Shown here: piece after piece, positions 1-8,327 of the stretch
Layout of the letters: every line of letters starts with the position of its first letter
Numbering within the stretch: the first letter of the stretch is position 1
Assembly (NCBI RefSeq): GCF_003149185.1
Contig: NZ_QGDO01000001.1
Coordinates: forward strand, 1-64,000
DNA: 64,000 nt
Origin: Sediminitomix flava
GTDB taxonomy: Bacteria; Bacteroidota; Bacteroidia; Cytophagales; Flammeovirgaceae
Direction: 5' to 3'
Position numbers and translations under genes: made by a program
The notes under the pieces: generated by a model
Told to the model about the DNA's origin: nothing
Databases searched by the model: none
The model's input: the letters and a program-made list of their open reading frames with translations, nothing else

Positions 1-75
<75 letters not shown>

Positions 76-198
76 AAGATCCTTAACATGTATATTTCAA
101 CATGTCGCTGTGTGACTCTAAGGTTGACTTCGTGTTTTCGATAAAATAACCTTGAAGACTAATCTCCAGAGTCACTTACCTGATTACTACATAACTAT

Positions 199-213
199 TC
201 TTTCAAAGAACTT
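199..213 (-). promoter_or_regulatory. boxA-like antitermination site in rRNA leader
   Basis: The minus strand reads AGTTCTTTGAAAGAA about 125 nt before 16S rRNA. The GTTCTTTGA core resembles boxA (TGCTCTTTAACA in E. coli), which recruits NusB/NusE for rRNA antitermination. The placement in the leader fits. The match is partial, and the sequence is also self-complementary (TTCTTTcAAAGAA), so this is tentative. Confidence 0.4.
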
Positions 214-330
214 TTGAGACTTTCTATCAGAATTTTAAAGCATTTAAAACTCTCAATCTCAATGTAAAAACTGACTTCTTCAGCCTCTATTTATTTCGTT
301 TTCTGAGTCGTTTTCCTCAGAAGACGGATG

Positions 331-363
331 CAAAGGTAAGAACTTTTTCTTTTCAACTCCAAA
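331..363 (-). promoter_or_regulatory. rRNA promoter P1 (proximal)
   Basis: On the minus strand: TTTG (360-363), 21 nt, TACCTTTG (331-338), a full match to the Bacteroidota sigma-A consensus. The transcribed side then shows GCATCCGTCTT and a hairpin (301-322) with a 7-bp stem TTCTGAG/CTCAGAA around the loop GAAAACGA. Confidence 0.85.
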
Positions 364-473
364 ACTTTTTTCAAGTTTTTTTTTTGGAGTGTTTTGAGAA
401 GCATTTCTTCAAAACCTTTACGCATGACATTGTTTTACGTCTTTTCTGTGATCGTTTTCACCAAAGACGGCTG

Positions 474-506
474 CAAAGATAAGAGATTTAATTCGATCTT
501 TCCAAA
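474..506 (-). promoter_or_regulatory. rRNA promoter P2
   Basis: On the minus strand: TTTG (503-506), 21 nt, TATCTTTG (474-481). It is followed, as in P1, by GCAnCCGTCTT and a hairpin (439-468) with stems GTCTTT/AAAGAC and GTGA/TCAC around a loop containing AAAACGA. Confidence 0.85.
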
Positions 507-644
507 TCTAATTTTGTTAAGCGATTTAAATAAAATGAACTGACTTCATTTTCAGCATTAAAAAACTTAAGCTCTTTCTTATTTCTTTAGCAAACTGGTG
601 CTTGAATCTCGTTTTTCAAGCGTGCTTCTCGTTTGAAGCGGGTG

Positions 645-676
645 CAAAAGTGAGGGTTTTATTTGGACTGTGCAAA
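645..676 (-). promoter_or_regulatory. rRNA promoter P3 (distal)
   Basis: On the minus strand: TTTG (673-676), 20 nt, CACTTTTG (645-652), one base off the TAnnTTTG consensus. Immediately downstream lie GCACCCG and two hairpins: GCTTC/GAAGC (624-639, loop AAACGA) and GCTTGAA/TTCAAGC (600-621, loop AAAACGAGA). Confidence 0.7.
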
Positions 677-842
677 TCATTTCAATTAAACACATGCAAA
701 TGGCTTGATTATCAGATTGAATAATTCAAACTATAGATTAATACTATCCAACTATAGAAAGATAAACTAACTAAAACTAGTTGAGAAAGATGGATTCTGA
801 TTACTTTTACTCTCATAATTAAAAGACTAAACAATAGAGAAT

Positions 843-1613
843 ATGATTAGTATTATTTCCCCTGCGAAAACACTAGATTACGAAACAAAGGCGAATACTT
901 CTGATTTTACGATTCCAAACAAACTGCAAAAATCAGAACAACTGATAAAAGAACTCCGAAAACTAAAAGTTGAAGATATAAAGGGATTGATGAAAATTTC
1001 TGATGATTTATCAGCTTTAAACCATCAGAGATTTCAAGATTGGCATAAAGACTTTAGTATTGACAATGCTAAACAGGCTGTTTTAGCATTTAAAGGAGAT
1101 GTTTATGTTGGACTTGATGCATACAACCTTAATGATAAAGATTTTGAATTTGCTCAAGACCATCTAAGAATTTTATCTGGCTTATACGGAATACTAAAAC
1201 CATTGGACCTTATCCAACCATATAGATTAGAAATGGGTAGCAAGTTCTCATTCAAGGAGTATAAACACTTATATGATTTTTGGGGTAACTCACTTACAGA
1301 AGAAATAAATCATGAATTAGAATCCCACAACTCTAAAAACATTATAAACCTTGCCTCTAACGAATATTTTAAAGCAATAAAAAAGAAAGAATTAAATGCT
1401 GAAATAATTACTCCAATTTTTAAAGACTCTAAAAATGGACAATATAAAGTAATTAGCTTTTTCGCGAAGAAAGCGAGAGGTAAAATGGCTGCTTTTATTA
1501 TTAAAAATCAAATTGATCAAGCTGAAGCACTCAAAGATTTCAATGATGAAGGCTACATCTTCAATCAAAACTTATCTAAAGGCAATGAATGGGTTTTCAC
1601 AAGAGAGGAATAA
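843..1613 (+). CDS. yaaA: YaaA family peroxide-stress protein (DUF328)
   Basis: A 256-residue protein matching the YaaA/DUF328 family in length and layout: the N-terminal MISIISPAKTLDY signature, a central SGLYGILKPLDLI block, and the C-terminal FFAKKARGKMAAF block with the basic KKARG segment. In E. coli YaaA lowers free intracellular iron during peroxide stress and has a DNA-binding fold; that function is known from the family and not shown here. It is cytoplasmic, with no signal peptide. It begins divergently from the rRNA operon and lies 34 nt upstream of the S8 peptidase, possibly co-transcribed. Confidence 0.93.
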   Translation: MISIISPAKTLDYETKANTSDFTIPNKLQKSEQLIKELRKLKVEDIKGLMKISDDLSALNHQRFQDWHKDFSIDNAKQAVLAFKGDVYVGLDAYNLNDKDFEFAQDHLRILSGLYGILKPLDLIQPYRLEMGSKFSFKEYKHLYDFWGNSLTEEINHELESHNSKNIINLASNEYFKAIKKKELNAEIITPIFKDSKNGQYKVISFFAKKARGKMAAFIIKNQIDQAEALKDFNDEGYIFNQNLSKGNEWVFTREE

Positions 1614-1647
1614 TACTCCTCTCTCCCATTTTTTAAAAATTACAACT

Positions 1648-3222
1648 ATGAAAGTCTTCATTACAATATTTTTTATCTTATCCACTCCGCTACTTTCATT
1701 TGCTCAATCTGAATACAAGCTTATTCTTTTAAAAGATAAAACATCGTCAAACTATTCAATTGATACCCCCTCAGAGTACCTCTCTGAGAAATCTATCCAA
1801 AGACGGAAAAAACAGAATATTCCAATTAACGAAACAGACCTCCCTGTATCCAATTATTATGTAGAAGAAATTAAAGAAACTGGAGTTGAAATTGATTACA
1901 CAAGTAAATGGCTTAATGCTGTTTTAGTTAAGGGGAATGATGAACAAATAGAATTGATTAGGAATCTAGACTTTGTTGGGAACATAGCTTCTCTTACTTC
2001 AAAAGCAAATGATTATTTTCAGAGCCCAAATGAACTAGAATTTAATGGTAGCAACTCGGTTACTACAACTGAATTGCAAAATAAACTATTAGGGATACCT
2101 CAGATGCATCAAGATGGATTCAAAGGTGAAGGAATTAACATTGCTGTTTTTGATGCAGGTTTTATACACCGAGATTGGAATTCTTATTTCGGGCACATTA
2201 ATATTAATGATGAATATAATTTCGTAGGTAAGAATACAGACATTAATCTATATCATCATCATGGATATTCAGTATTATCTACGATTGCATCTTATAATAA
2301 AAATGAAATGATAGGTACGGCATACAATGCTAACTTCTCTCTTTATATCACCGAAGATGTTTCTAACGAAACTCGGCTAGAGGAGCTTTACTGGTTGTTT
2401 GCGGCAGAAAGAGCTGATAGTGCAGGGGTTGACATCATAAACTCATCTTTAGGGTATTTTACTTTTGATAATTCATCTGAAGATTATTTTCAAGACGAAT
2501 TAAATGGTAAGACCTCATGGATAAGTTTAGCTGCAAATTTTGCATCAACAAAAGGTATGCTTGTAGTTACTAGTGCAGGAAATGAAGGCAATAAAAATTG
2601 GGAGAAAATTATATTCCCTGCCGATTCCCCATTTGTACTTAGCGTAGGTGCTATAAAAAGCGATATGGATTTAGCTGCATTCAGCTCCATTGGCCCAACC
2701 GCAGACAACAGAATAAAACCTGATGTAGTCGCATTAGGACAATTAGCTACTGTCCTGAGTAGCTCATCTAACCCCGTTCTTTCAAATGGGACCAGCTATT
2801 CTGCTCCTCAAATTGCTGGACTTGCTGCCGGACTATGGCAAAGACAACCAGAGTTAACAAACTTGGAGTTAATTGAATTGATTAAAAGCTTAGGTAATAA
2901 TAAGCACACCCCAAACAATAGCTACGGGTGGGGTCTACCCACCTATGATTCATTGATCACTTCGATAGAGTCTCCTTTAAAAAACATTAATGTTTACCCA
3001 ACTCTTGTTGAGGGCAAACAAATAAGTATCCATAATATCCCACAAAATGTAAATGATCTAACTTGTAACATTTACAATATTGAAGGTAAAAATATAGGAA
3101 TACACCATTTTAAAAGCCCTAATGAAATAGTAACGGTTAACATTCCCAATAAACGCCAAGTCTATTTTTTGCAAATTATTGCGGGCAATGCACAAAAAAC
3201 CATACGTATCTTTAAGAAATAG
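1648..3222 (+). CDS. Secreted S8 (subtilisin-like) serine peptidase with T9SS C-terminal domain
   Basis: The start at 1648 is chosen because it gives a clean signal peptide (MKVFITIFFILSTPLLSFAQ), whereas the upstream in-frame start at 1513 lies inside yaaA. The protein is 524 residues. An inhibitor-like prodomain (about 21-150) precedes the peptidase domain: catalytic Asp169 (IAVFDAGF), His205 (HHHGYS), oxyanion Asn312 (SAGNEGN) and Ser383 (NGTSYSAP). From about residue 445 (NINVYPT...) to the end is a type A T9SS sorting domain ending in KTIRIFKK, so it should cross the outer membrane by type IX secretion. It follows yaaA by 34 nt. Confidence 0.93.
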   Translation: MKVFITIFFILSTPLLSFAQSEYKLILLKDKTSSNYSIDTPSEYLSEKSIQRRKKQNIPINETDLPVSNYYVEEIKETGVEIDYTSKWLNAVLVKGNDEQIELIRNLDFVGNIASLTSKANDYFQSPNELEFNGSNSVTTTELQNKLLGIPQMHQDGFKGEGINIAVFDAGFIHRDWNSYFGHININDEYNFVGKNTDINLYHHHGYSVLSTIASYNKNEMIGTAYNANFSLYITEDVSNETRLEELYWLFAAERADSAGVDIINSSLGYFTFDNSSEDYFQDELNGKTSWISLAANFASTKGMLVVTSAGNEGNKNWEKIIFPADSPFVLSVGAIKSDMDLAAFSSIGPTADNRIKPDVVALGQLATVLSSSSNPVLSNGTSYSAPQIAGLAAGLWQRQPELTNLELIELIKSLGNNKHTPNNSYGWGLPTYDSLITSIESPLKNINVYPTLVEGKQISIHNIPQNVNDLTCNIYNIEGKNIGIHHFKSPNEIVTVNIPNKRQVYFLQIIAGNAQKTIRIFKK

Positions 3223-3326
3223 TCACAACCTTAAATATTTGCTGATTTCTTAGTAAGAATCTAAGTCCACAAATAGCAAAACAAACTAATTATATAGAAT
3301 ATGCCATAGATTCTCAGCCATTCTAT

Positions 3327-3334
3327 TATCTTTG
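3327..3334 (+). promoter_or_regulatory. -7 element of the FKBP gene
   Basis: TATCTTTG fits the TAnnTTTG consensus and lies 28 nt before the ATG at 3362; no clear TTTG was found at -33. Its position supports the ATG at 3362 over an upstream TTG inside this element. Confidence 0.5.
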
Positions 3335-3361
3335 AGCTTTCAAATCACGAATCATAATATA

Positions 3362-3796
3362 ATGAGCGTAGCAAAAAAAGGTGACAAAGTAAAAGTACAT
3401 TACGTAGGTACTTTCGACGACGGAGTAAAATTTGATTCATCTGTTGATAGAGGAGAGCCAATCGAATTCGAAGTTGGCGCTGGTCAAATGATCAAAGGTT
3501 TTGACGTTGCTGTTGAGGGAATGGAGTTGAACGAAAAGAAAAATGTTCACATCCCTTGCGAAGAAGCTTACGGACCTGCTTCAGAAGAGAACGTGGTTAA
3601 ATTCCCTATTTCTCAAATTCCAGAAGGAATGAATCCTAAAGTAGGTGATCAGCTACAGCTCTCTGATCCAGAAGGTAGACCAATCCCTGTTGTTGTAAAA
3701 GAAATCAACGCTGAGGAAATCATCTTGGATGCAAACCATCCAATGGCTGGTAAAGACCTTAACTTTGAAATTGAATTAGTAGAAATCGTTGGATAA
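3362..3796 (+). CDS. SlyD-like FKBP-type peptidyl-prolyl isomerase
   Basis: A 144-residue cytoplasmic protein. The first part ([22 protein letters not shown]) and the [16 protein letters not shown] block are the FKBP domain; the insert containing [14 protein letters not shown] and the return strand [16 protein letters not shown] match the SlyD arrangement, where an insert-in-flap domain supplies chaperone activity. It lacks SlyD's His/Cys-rich metal-binding tail. It catalyses cis/trans isomerisation of Xaa-Pro bonds and probably assists folding. The codon pattern (many GTA/GAA, few rare codons) suggests good expression. A strong terminator follows. Confidence 0.92.
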   Translation: MSVAKKGDKVKVHYVGTFDDGVKFDSSVDRGEPIEFEVGAGQMIKGFDVAVEGMELNEKKNVHIPCEEAYGPASEENVVKFPISQIPEGMNPKVGDQLQLSDPEGRPIPVVVKEINAEEIILDANHPMAGKDLNFEIELVEIVG

Positions 3797-3817
3797 TTAC
3801 TTAAAAGTTCATTTCGT

Positions 3818-3857
3818 AAAATCCTTCTCAACATCATTTGGGAAGGATTTTTTTTAT
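3818..3857 (+). terminator. Terminator after the FKBP gene
   Basis: AAAATCCTTC and GAAGGATTTT pair across a 14-nt loop, followed by a run of T. Confidence 0.9.
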
Positions 3858-3920
3858 CAAAAAGCCTAACCAGTTCAACTGATTAGGCAAACACACACTT
3901 ACAAATACATACAGCTAGTT

Positions 3921-5309
3921 TTATATCTTAACTTGAAGCTGTAAAATAAACATTCCTTTATGATCATCAATTGTCAAAGACTCACTATTATAAATTGGCC
4001 TTGTAGAATACTGTCCTGTTACTTTTAGGTTGTTTCCATGAATCAAATAGTGCATACCTAAATCACCCTGCCATGAAGCTTCATTCAAACCTTCTAAATC
4101 TTTATAAGTAGCAGCAGCAAATGGCATCAGTTTTTTATTAGTATTTGGAATCACATATCCAGCATTCAAATAAAATACATTACCTGTACCAAAAGTATAC
4201 TGTTGAATTCCTCCCCCTTGAGCCGGAACCACATCACTATTTGGATCATTTGCAGCAAAACCTCCCATTACAGTTGTTTTCCACAAATAATTATCTCCAT
4301 AGTCATAATGATAAAAAGCAGAATAAACTGTCAAGGCACTTTCATGTGGTAAAGGAGTCTCAAACAAAACATCTGCAGCTACAGCAGATTGACTATGAAA
4401 ACTCACATCATTTGGAGATTCTTCAGAAACAATTGCAGAAGCATCATTTACGTACTGAAAACCCGCTCCAAGATTAAGAATCAGACCTTTGTTGCCAAAA
4501 TAACTCATCGCTTTATATGGAGTAGTTGCTACCTTTTCATTGTAGAAAAAGTTATAAGAAACATATCCTTTATATGAGAAATTATTGTGATATGTATTTT
4601 GAGCTACACCGTAATTCTCAGGATTAGATTCAACCAATTCTAATAATTCATCTTTTGTATATATTTTAGAAGAACCACTTTCTAAGAATGGCTGATTAAC
4701 TGCAAACTGATACTCTAAACGACCTGCTTTACCTTGCCAAAATACACCAACTTGACGAACAACCTGATCACCTACATTTACATTTGGAAAATTAAATCCA
4801 GGATTATCTAATGTCATAATAGAGGCATAACTCACATTTGATAGCCTTGAAAGACCATTCCACATATGAAGCCCTGCTCCTATATACATATCTTTAGCTA
4901 TCTTATATTTCCCCCAAAGTGAGTGAAAATGCATCCCCTTTCCATTCGTTCCGTAAGTAGGATAACTAGTATTACCAAATTGAGTGTAGAAAATAAGTTT
5001 ATTGTCAAAGTTTGCCATCATTGAAGCACGCAATCTCCGCATCTCAAAATCACTGTAATGATCGATTGCTTCCCCTGTATTTTTATCAATTGTCCCAGGA
5101 TTCATTTCCATAGACCTAAACCAAAAGTTCATTCCCATACCAAATGAAAGATAAGAAGAACCTGAGTCATTTAATTTCAGTTTCAAACCTTTACCTAAAA
5201 CGGCTAACGGATCTTTATTCTCCTCTTTTTTCTCCCCAATCTCTTGTCCATATGTAGTTACATATAATGTAATTAAGACTACACTGAATAACCATTTTAA
5301 CTTTTTCAA
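3921..5309 (-). CDS. Outer-membrane beta-barrel porin-like protein
   Basis: A 462-residue protein with a signal peptide (MKKLKWLFSVVLITLYVTTYGQ) and, after a short charged linker, alternating polar/aromatic strands typical of an outer-membrane barrel: DFEMRRLRASMMANFDNKLIFYTQFG near residue 90, and a last strand ending in LQLQVKI. The RRLRASMMANFDNKL segment resembles OprO/P-type and related Bacteroidota porins. No substrate can be named. It is a single-gene unit, convergent with the FKBP gene, with a palindrome 115 bp upstream. Confidence 0.7.
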   Translation of the reverse strand: MKKLKWLFSVVLITLYVTTYGQEIGEKKEENKDPLAVLGKGLKLKLNDSGSSYLSFGMGMNFWFRSMEMNPGTIDKNTGEAIDHYSDFEMRRLRASMMANFDNKLIFYTQFGNTSYPTYGTNGKGMHFHSLWGKYKIAKDMYIGAGLHMWNGLSRLSNVSYASIMTLDNPGFNFPNVNVGDQVVRQVGVFWQGKAGRLEYQFAVNQPFLESGSSKIYTKDELLELVESNPENYGVAQNTYHNNFSYKGYVSYNFFYNEKVATTPYKAMSYFGNKGLILNLGAGFQYVNDASAIVSEESPNDVSFHSQSAVAADVLFETPLPHESALTVYSAFYHYDYGDNYLWKTTVMGGFAANDPNSDVVPAQGGGIQQYTFGTGNVFYLNAGYVIPNTNKKLMPFAAATYKDLEGLNEASWQGDLGMHYLIHGNNLKVTGQYSTRPIYNSESLTIDDHKGMFILQLQVKI

Positions 5310-5423
5310 AATATCTCTTGTTTGTTGCTGTGTATCTCCTAACTAAAGGATAATTATTAGACACAAATTTCATCCTTTAAGGATTTTTAAGAAGTGAGAA
5401 CAATCACCTATTCATGGTAATCT

Positions 5424-5439
5424 TTTATTCATGAATAAA
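5424..5439. promoter_or_regulatory. 16-bp perfect palindrome upstream of the porin gene
   Basis: TTTATTCATGAATAAA is a perfect inverted repeat, and half of it (TATTCATG) recurs at 5409-5416. It lies about 115 bp before the porin start and 117 bp before the small gene at 5556, so it could be an operator for either. No regulator is identified. Confidence 0.4.
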
Positions 5440-5555
5440 TACAAGTAAAAAACACACTGACTATAAGTACATTAAGCACAAAAAACTACCCTTCATTTAA
5501 AAAAGAAAGGCTACAATATATAATAAGTAAAAGTTTTACGTTTTTCTATAGTAAA

Positions 5556-5813
5556 ATGCCAACATCTAAACTACTTCACATAATGCACTTCAAAAATCTT
5601 TCATTAGATAATAGAGCTGAATTAATATTCACTTATGGTACATATCTTGGTTATCAGTTAGAATACAACATGTTAAAAGAATTATTTTACTACAAAGACC
5701 TTTATGTAGAAATGATTTATGAAATGGGAACAGATTTTATTTTAGACATCAGAACGATTGAATTTAATCAGATTGATGAAGATTATCACTTTAGTCAAAG
5801 ATTCGCTCTTTAA
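5556..5813 (+). CDS. Small hypothetical protein
   Basis: An 85-residue soluble protein with no signal peptide, transmembrane segment or recognised domain. ATG at 5556 is used; the in-frame ATG at 5583 (MHFKNLSLDNRAELIF) gives 76 residues and may be the true start because the conserved-looking part begins there. The pattern (helix LSLDNRAELIFTYGTYL, then strands YYKDLYVEMIYEMG and DFILDIRTIEF) looks like a compact alpha/beta protein; I recall similar short unnamed proteins in Bacteroidota but cannot assign a function. It stands alone, 221 bp upstream of the heme-oxygenase-like gene. Confidence 0.6.
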   Translation: MPTSKLLHIMHFKNLSLDNRAELIFTYGTYLGYQLEYNMLKELFYYKDLYVEMIYEMGTDFILDIRTIEFNQIDEDYHFSQRFAL

Positions 5814-6034
5814 AAAATAATAATCTACATTCTTTCATACACGGTTCAATAACTACTTATACACTTCATAAATTATTTATATTATCATAAAATTGACTCG
5901 TATAAAGTAACATTTGCATAAAACGGATAGCATTGCATGGATTTTCAGACATTAGAAGAAGATTTCTTACAGAGATATTAAATTGATAATACTAGATCTC
6001 TCGAAATCATTCTTTTACTATCAACCCAAAAGCC

Positions 6035-6646
6035 ATGTCTGTTCTAATGAATACGATGAGCAAAATCCGGAAGGAGACCCAAAGTCAACGAATAAACATT
6101 GAAAATCATTCGTATTGGAGTCAAATAAGAATGCAAATACTTGACAGATCAGCCTACAACGAACTCATCTTAAAAAACTACTCTTTCTACCGGATCATTG
6201 AAAAAGAGCTAAAAGATAAACTTGATAAAGAACAAAGCCCTCTCATCTTTAAAAACAGAAAACTCCGGTCAACTATTTTAGAAGATGATATCATTCAAAT
6301 TGGCCTCGAAAATATTGCTGAAAGTATTATCCTACCAGGAAAAGTAGAAATTCATAATTTCTACGAGGCACTAGGCGTACTTTATTCAATAGAAGATATA
6401 TCCCTTCTCAATATCATGTTCAAAAAAGATCTTGATTTGAATAAAAGCATTAGCCAGCAGAAATTAAATTTCTTTGATAACCTCAATCACAATGTTTCTC
6501 AAAATTGGACTACTGTCACACAATTAATTGAAGAATATTGCGATTCATATGAAAAAACAAAGCAACTCATCGAAAAATCTAATGATACATTTAGATTCTA
6601 CAATAAGTTGCTCAATACGGATTTATTCTTACAAGAAGCGTTCTAA
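6035..6646 (+). CDS. Heme-oxygenase-like all-helical protein lacking the heme ligand (tentative)
   Basis: A 203-residue, mostly helical protein. Its pattern aligns by eye with the biliverdin-producing heme oxygenase family: IRKETQSQRINIE for the proximal helix, YNELILKNYSFYRIIEKEL for the following helices, EALGVLYSIEDISLLNIM for the distal helix, and FRFYNKLLN at the end. At the position of the proximal heme ligand His there is Arg19, and the flexible glycines of the distal helix (EGSxLGG in active enzymes) are absent. If the fold is right, it probably does not bind heme in the usual way. Members near bacteriophytochromes are common, but no phytochrome is in the window. The stop lies 4 nt from the end of the convergent HupE-like gene. 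Confidence 0.4.
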   Translation: MSVLMNTMSKIRKETQSQRINIENHSYWSQIRMQILDRSAYNELILKNYSFYRIIEKELKDKLDKEQSPLIFKNRKLRSTILEDDIIQIGLENIAESIILPGKVEIHNFYEALGVLYSIEDISLLNIMFKKDLDLNKSISQQKLNFFDNLNHNVSQNWTTVTQLIEEYCDSYEKTKQLIEKSNDTFRFYNKLLNTDLFLQEAF

Positions 6647-6650
6647 TTAT

Positions 6651-7259
6651 TTACCACCTTTCTATCATCATCTGACAAGCCAATGTAAAAGCTCCACCTG
6701 AAATCCAAAGATTCCAATCTCGCTGTCTAGCTCTGAGAAACTCAACTACAAATGTTGACACCAATAATAGAACAAGAACAATAGCGATTTGCCCCAATTC
6801 CAAACCAATATTAAATGACAATAAAGGCAATACAATTTCAGCTTCTTTCCCTAAAAGGCTACTTAAATAGTTAGAAAAACCTAATCCATGAATCAAACCA
6901 AAAAGTAAAGCTGAGGTGTATCTCAATATATCTTTATTAGCAGTCTTTGAATTTCTATTTTCATATATTCTATTCTTAGAATTCTTATTATAGAAAATAT
7001 TAGAAAAAGCAGTAAGTGCTATTGTCAATGGAATTAAAAATTCAATTAGACTTGCATTCACATCTACTACATCCAATACTGCCAACACTAAAGTAATACT
7101 ATGCCCTAGAGTAAATGCTGTTACCAACCAAAGTACTTTCTTCCAATCCACAAGACTATAGATAGCACCCAAAGTCACAATAAATAATATATGATCATAA
7201 CCATTCGGGTCAGTGATATGCTCTAAACCTAACTTTAAATAAATACTTATCTCCTCCAT
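6651..7259 (-). CDS. HupE/UreJ-like membrane protein
   Basis: A 202-residue integral membrane protein with about five hydrophobic helices. The N-terminal LGLEHITDPNGYDHILFIVTLG carries the H...G.DH pattern of the HupE/UreJ-2 family, followed by AFTLGHSITL and LFGLIHGLGFSNYL with further conserved His. Characterised relatives transport nickel or cobalt for hydrogenase and urease, but neither enzyme is in the window and this subgroup is widespread in Bacteroidota without them, so the substrate is unassigned. A -7-like TATTTTTG lies upstream on the minus strand (7286-7293). Confidence 0.85.
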   Translation of the reverse strand: MEEISIYLKLGLEHITDPNGYDHILFIVTLGAIYSLVDWKKVLWLVTAFTLGHSITLVLAVLDVVDVNASLIEFLIPLTIALTAFSNIFYNKNSKNRIYENRNSKTANKDILRYTSALLFGLIHGLGFSNYLSSLLGKEAEIVLPLLSFNIGLELGQIAIVLVLLLVSTFVVEFLRARQRDWNLWISGGAFTLACQMMIERW

Positions 7260-7396
7260 GTTCTGTGTGTTATTTTAGTTGCAATCAAAAATAAGAAAAT
7301 TTATAGGAAATCATTAGATTCAAAGGGATTTCCACAATGTTATATCACAATAATTTCATACCTTATCCGTACTTACAATCAAAGATCAACATTATC

Positions 7397-8071
7397 ATGT
7401 GTGGTAGATATAGCTTAATTACAGATGAAAAAAGTCTTTTAAAACAATTCAGATTAAAAGACTCAACCAAACCTATAATTCCAAGATTTAACGCTGCACC
7501 AGGTCAACTACTCCCAGTTGTCACAAATTTAAACAAAGAAAAAATACAACATTTTCATTGGGGATTTATTAGTAAATTCAACAGCACCCTAAAACCAATA
7601 AATGCACGTACTGAATCGATTAGAGAGACTAAAATGTTTCGGAATGCATTCAACACTCAAGCTTGTATTGTTTTTGCTGATGGTTATTATGAATGGGAGA
7701 AAAATGCAAAACAGAAAATACCATATAGGATTCAATTAGAAAGTAAAAAAGTGTTTGCTATGGCTGGAATTTGGAGCACGATTAACACTTCAAATACGAT
7801 AATTGAGTCTTTTTCCATCCTTACAAAACCCGCTTCAGAAAGCATAAATAAAATTCATGATAGAATGCCCGTTATCCTTAATGATCAAAATATTGACTTA
7901 TGGTTAGACAATAATCTCAGTACCAATCAACGTTACGACCTAATCACAAACCCTAACATTCTAGATTTGAGTTTTTATACCGTAAATCCTAAAATTGGTA
8001 ATGTTCGTAATGATTCAAAAACGGTGATTGAACCTTACAAATACTACAAACAAAAAAGTTTATTTTTATAA
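7397..8071 (+). CDS. SOS response-associated peptidase family protein (YedK/HMCES)
   Basis: The start at 7397 is chosen because maturation must expose Cys2: the protein begins MCGRYSL, the hallmark of this family; the longer form from 7337 would bury it. At 224 residues it has the family's blocks: RFNAAPGQLLPVV, HWGFI, NARTESI (Asn/Arg/Glu), CIVFADGYYEWEK (catalytic Glu), and IHDRMPVIL with the active-site His. Relatives form a covalent thiazolidine link between Cys2 and abasic sites in single-stranded DNA, shielding them during replication. It is a single-gene unit. Confidence 0.94.
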   Translation: MCGRYSLITDEKSLLKQFRLKDSTKPIIPRFNAAPGQLLPVVTNLNKEKIQHFHWGFISKFNSTLKPINARTESIRETKMFRNAFNTQACIVFADGYYEWEKNAKQKIPYRIQLESKKVFAMAGIWSTINTSNTIIESFSILTKPASESINKIHDRMPVILNDQNIDLWLDNNLSTNQRYDLITNPNILDLSFYTVNPKIGNVRNDSKTVIEPYKYYKQKSLFL

Positions 8072-8327
8072 AAAATGCAACCAAAATATTATATCTCCGT
8101 AGCTAAAGAAGAAAGCTACAATAACTTAGCTTCGCACAGTTTAAACAAATATTTACGTTCGTTCCTTTTCATATTACAATATTTTATTCTATAATCGCAC
8201 ATATATTAAACTTATATCCCTAAGACATCATAGAATATATGGGAATCTGAGTTTTAAATCATCACATAATAGTATACATCTACACACATTAGAATAATCA
8301 TCTGTTCAATAAAGAAGCCGAAGACTT

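Larger units (their letters stand above)
76..842 (-). other. rRNA leader and promoter region
   Basis: This 767-base gap between 16S rRNA and the divergent yaaA gene has no plausible reading frame. On the minus strand it holds three tandem promoters and their hairpins, a boxA-like site, and a T-rich, A-rich leader. The part at 680-842 is AT-rich and should carry the yaaA promoter; I could not place a convincing TAnnTTTG there (TACTTTTA near 803 is the nearest). Confidence 0.75.

Noticed and set aside
729-757. Direct repeat AACTATAG upstream of yaaA
   Set aside because: Two 8-bp AT-rich copies in an AT-rich intergenic segment are expected by chance; no dyad or regulator context.
4145-4477. 110-codon plus-strand open frame inside the porin gene
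   Set aside because: Lies entirely within the minus-strand porin gene, with His/Gln-rich low-complexity translation and no family match.
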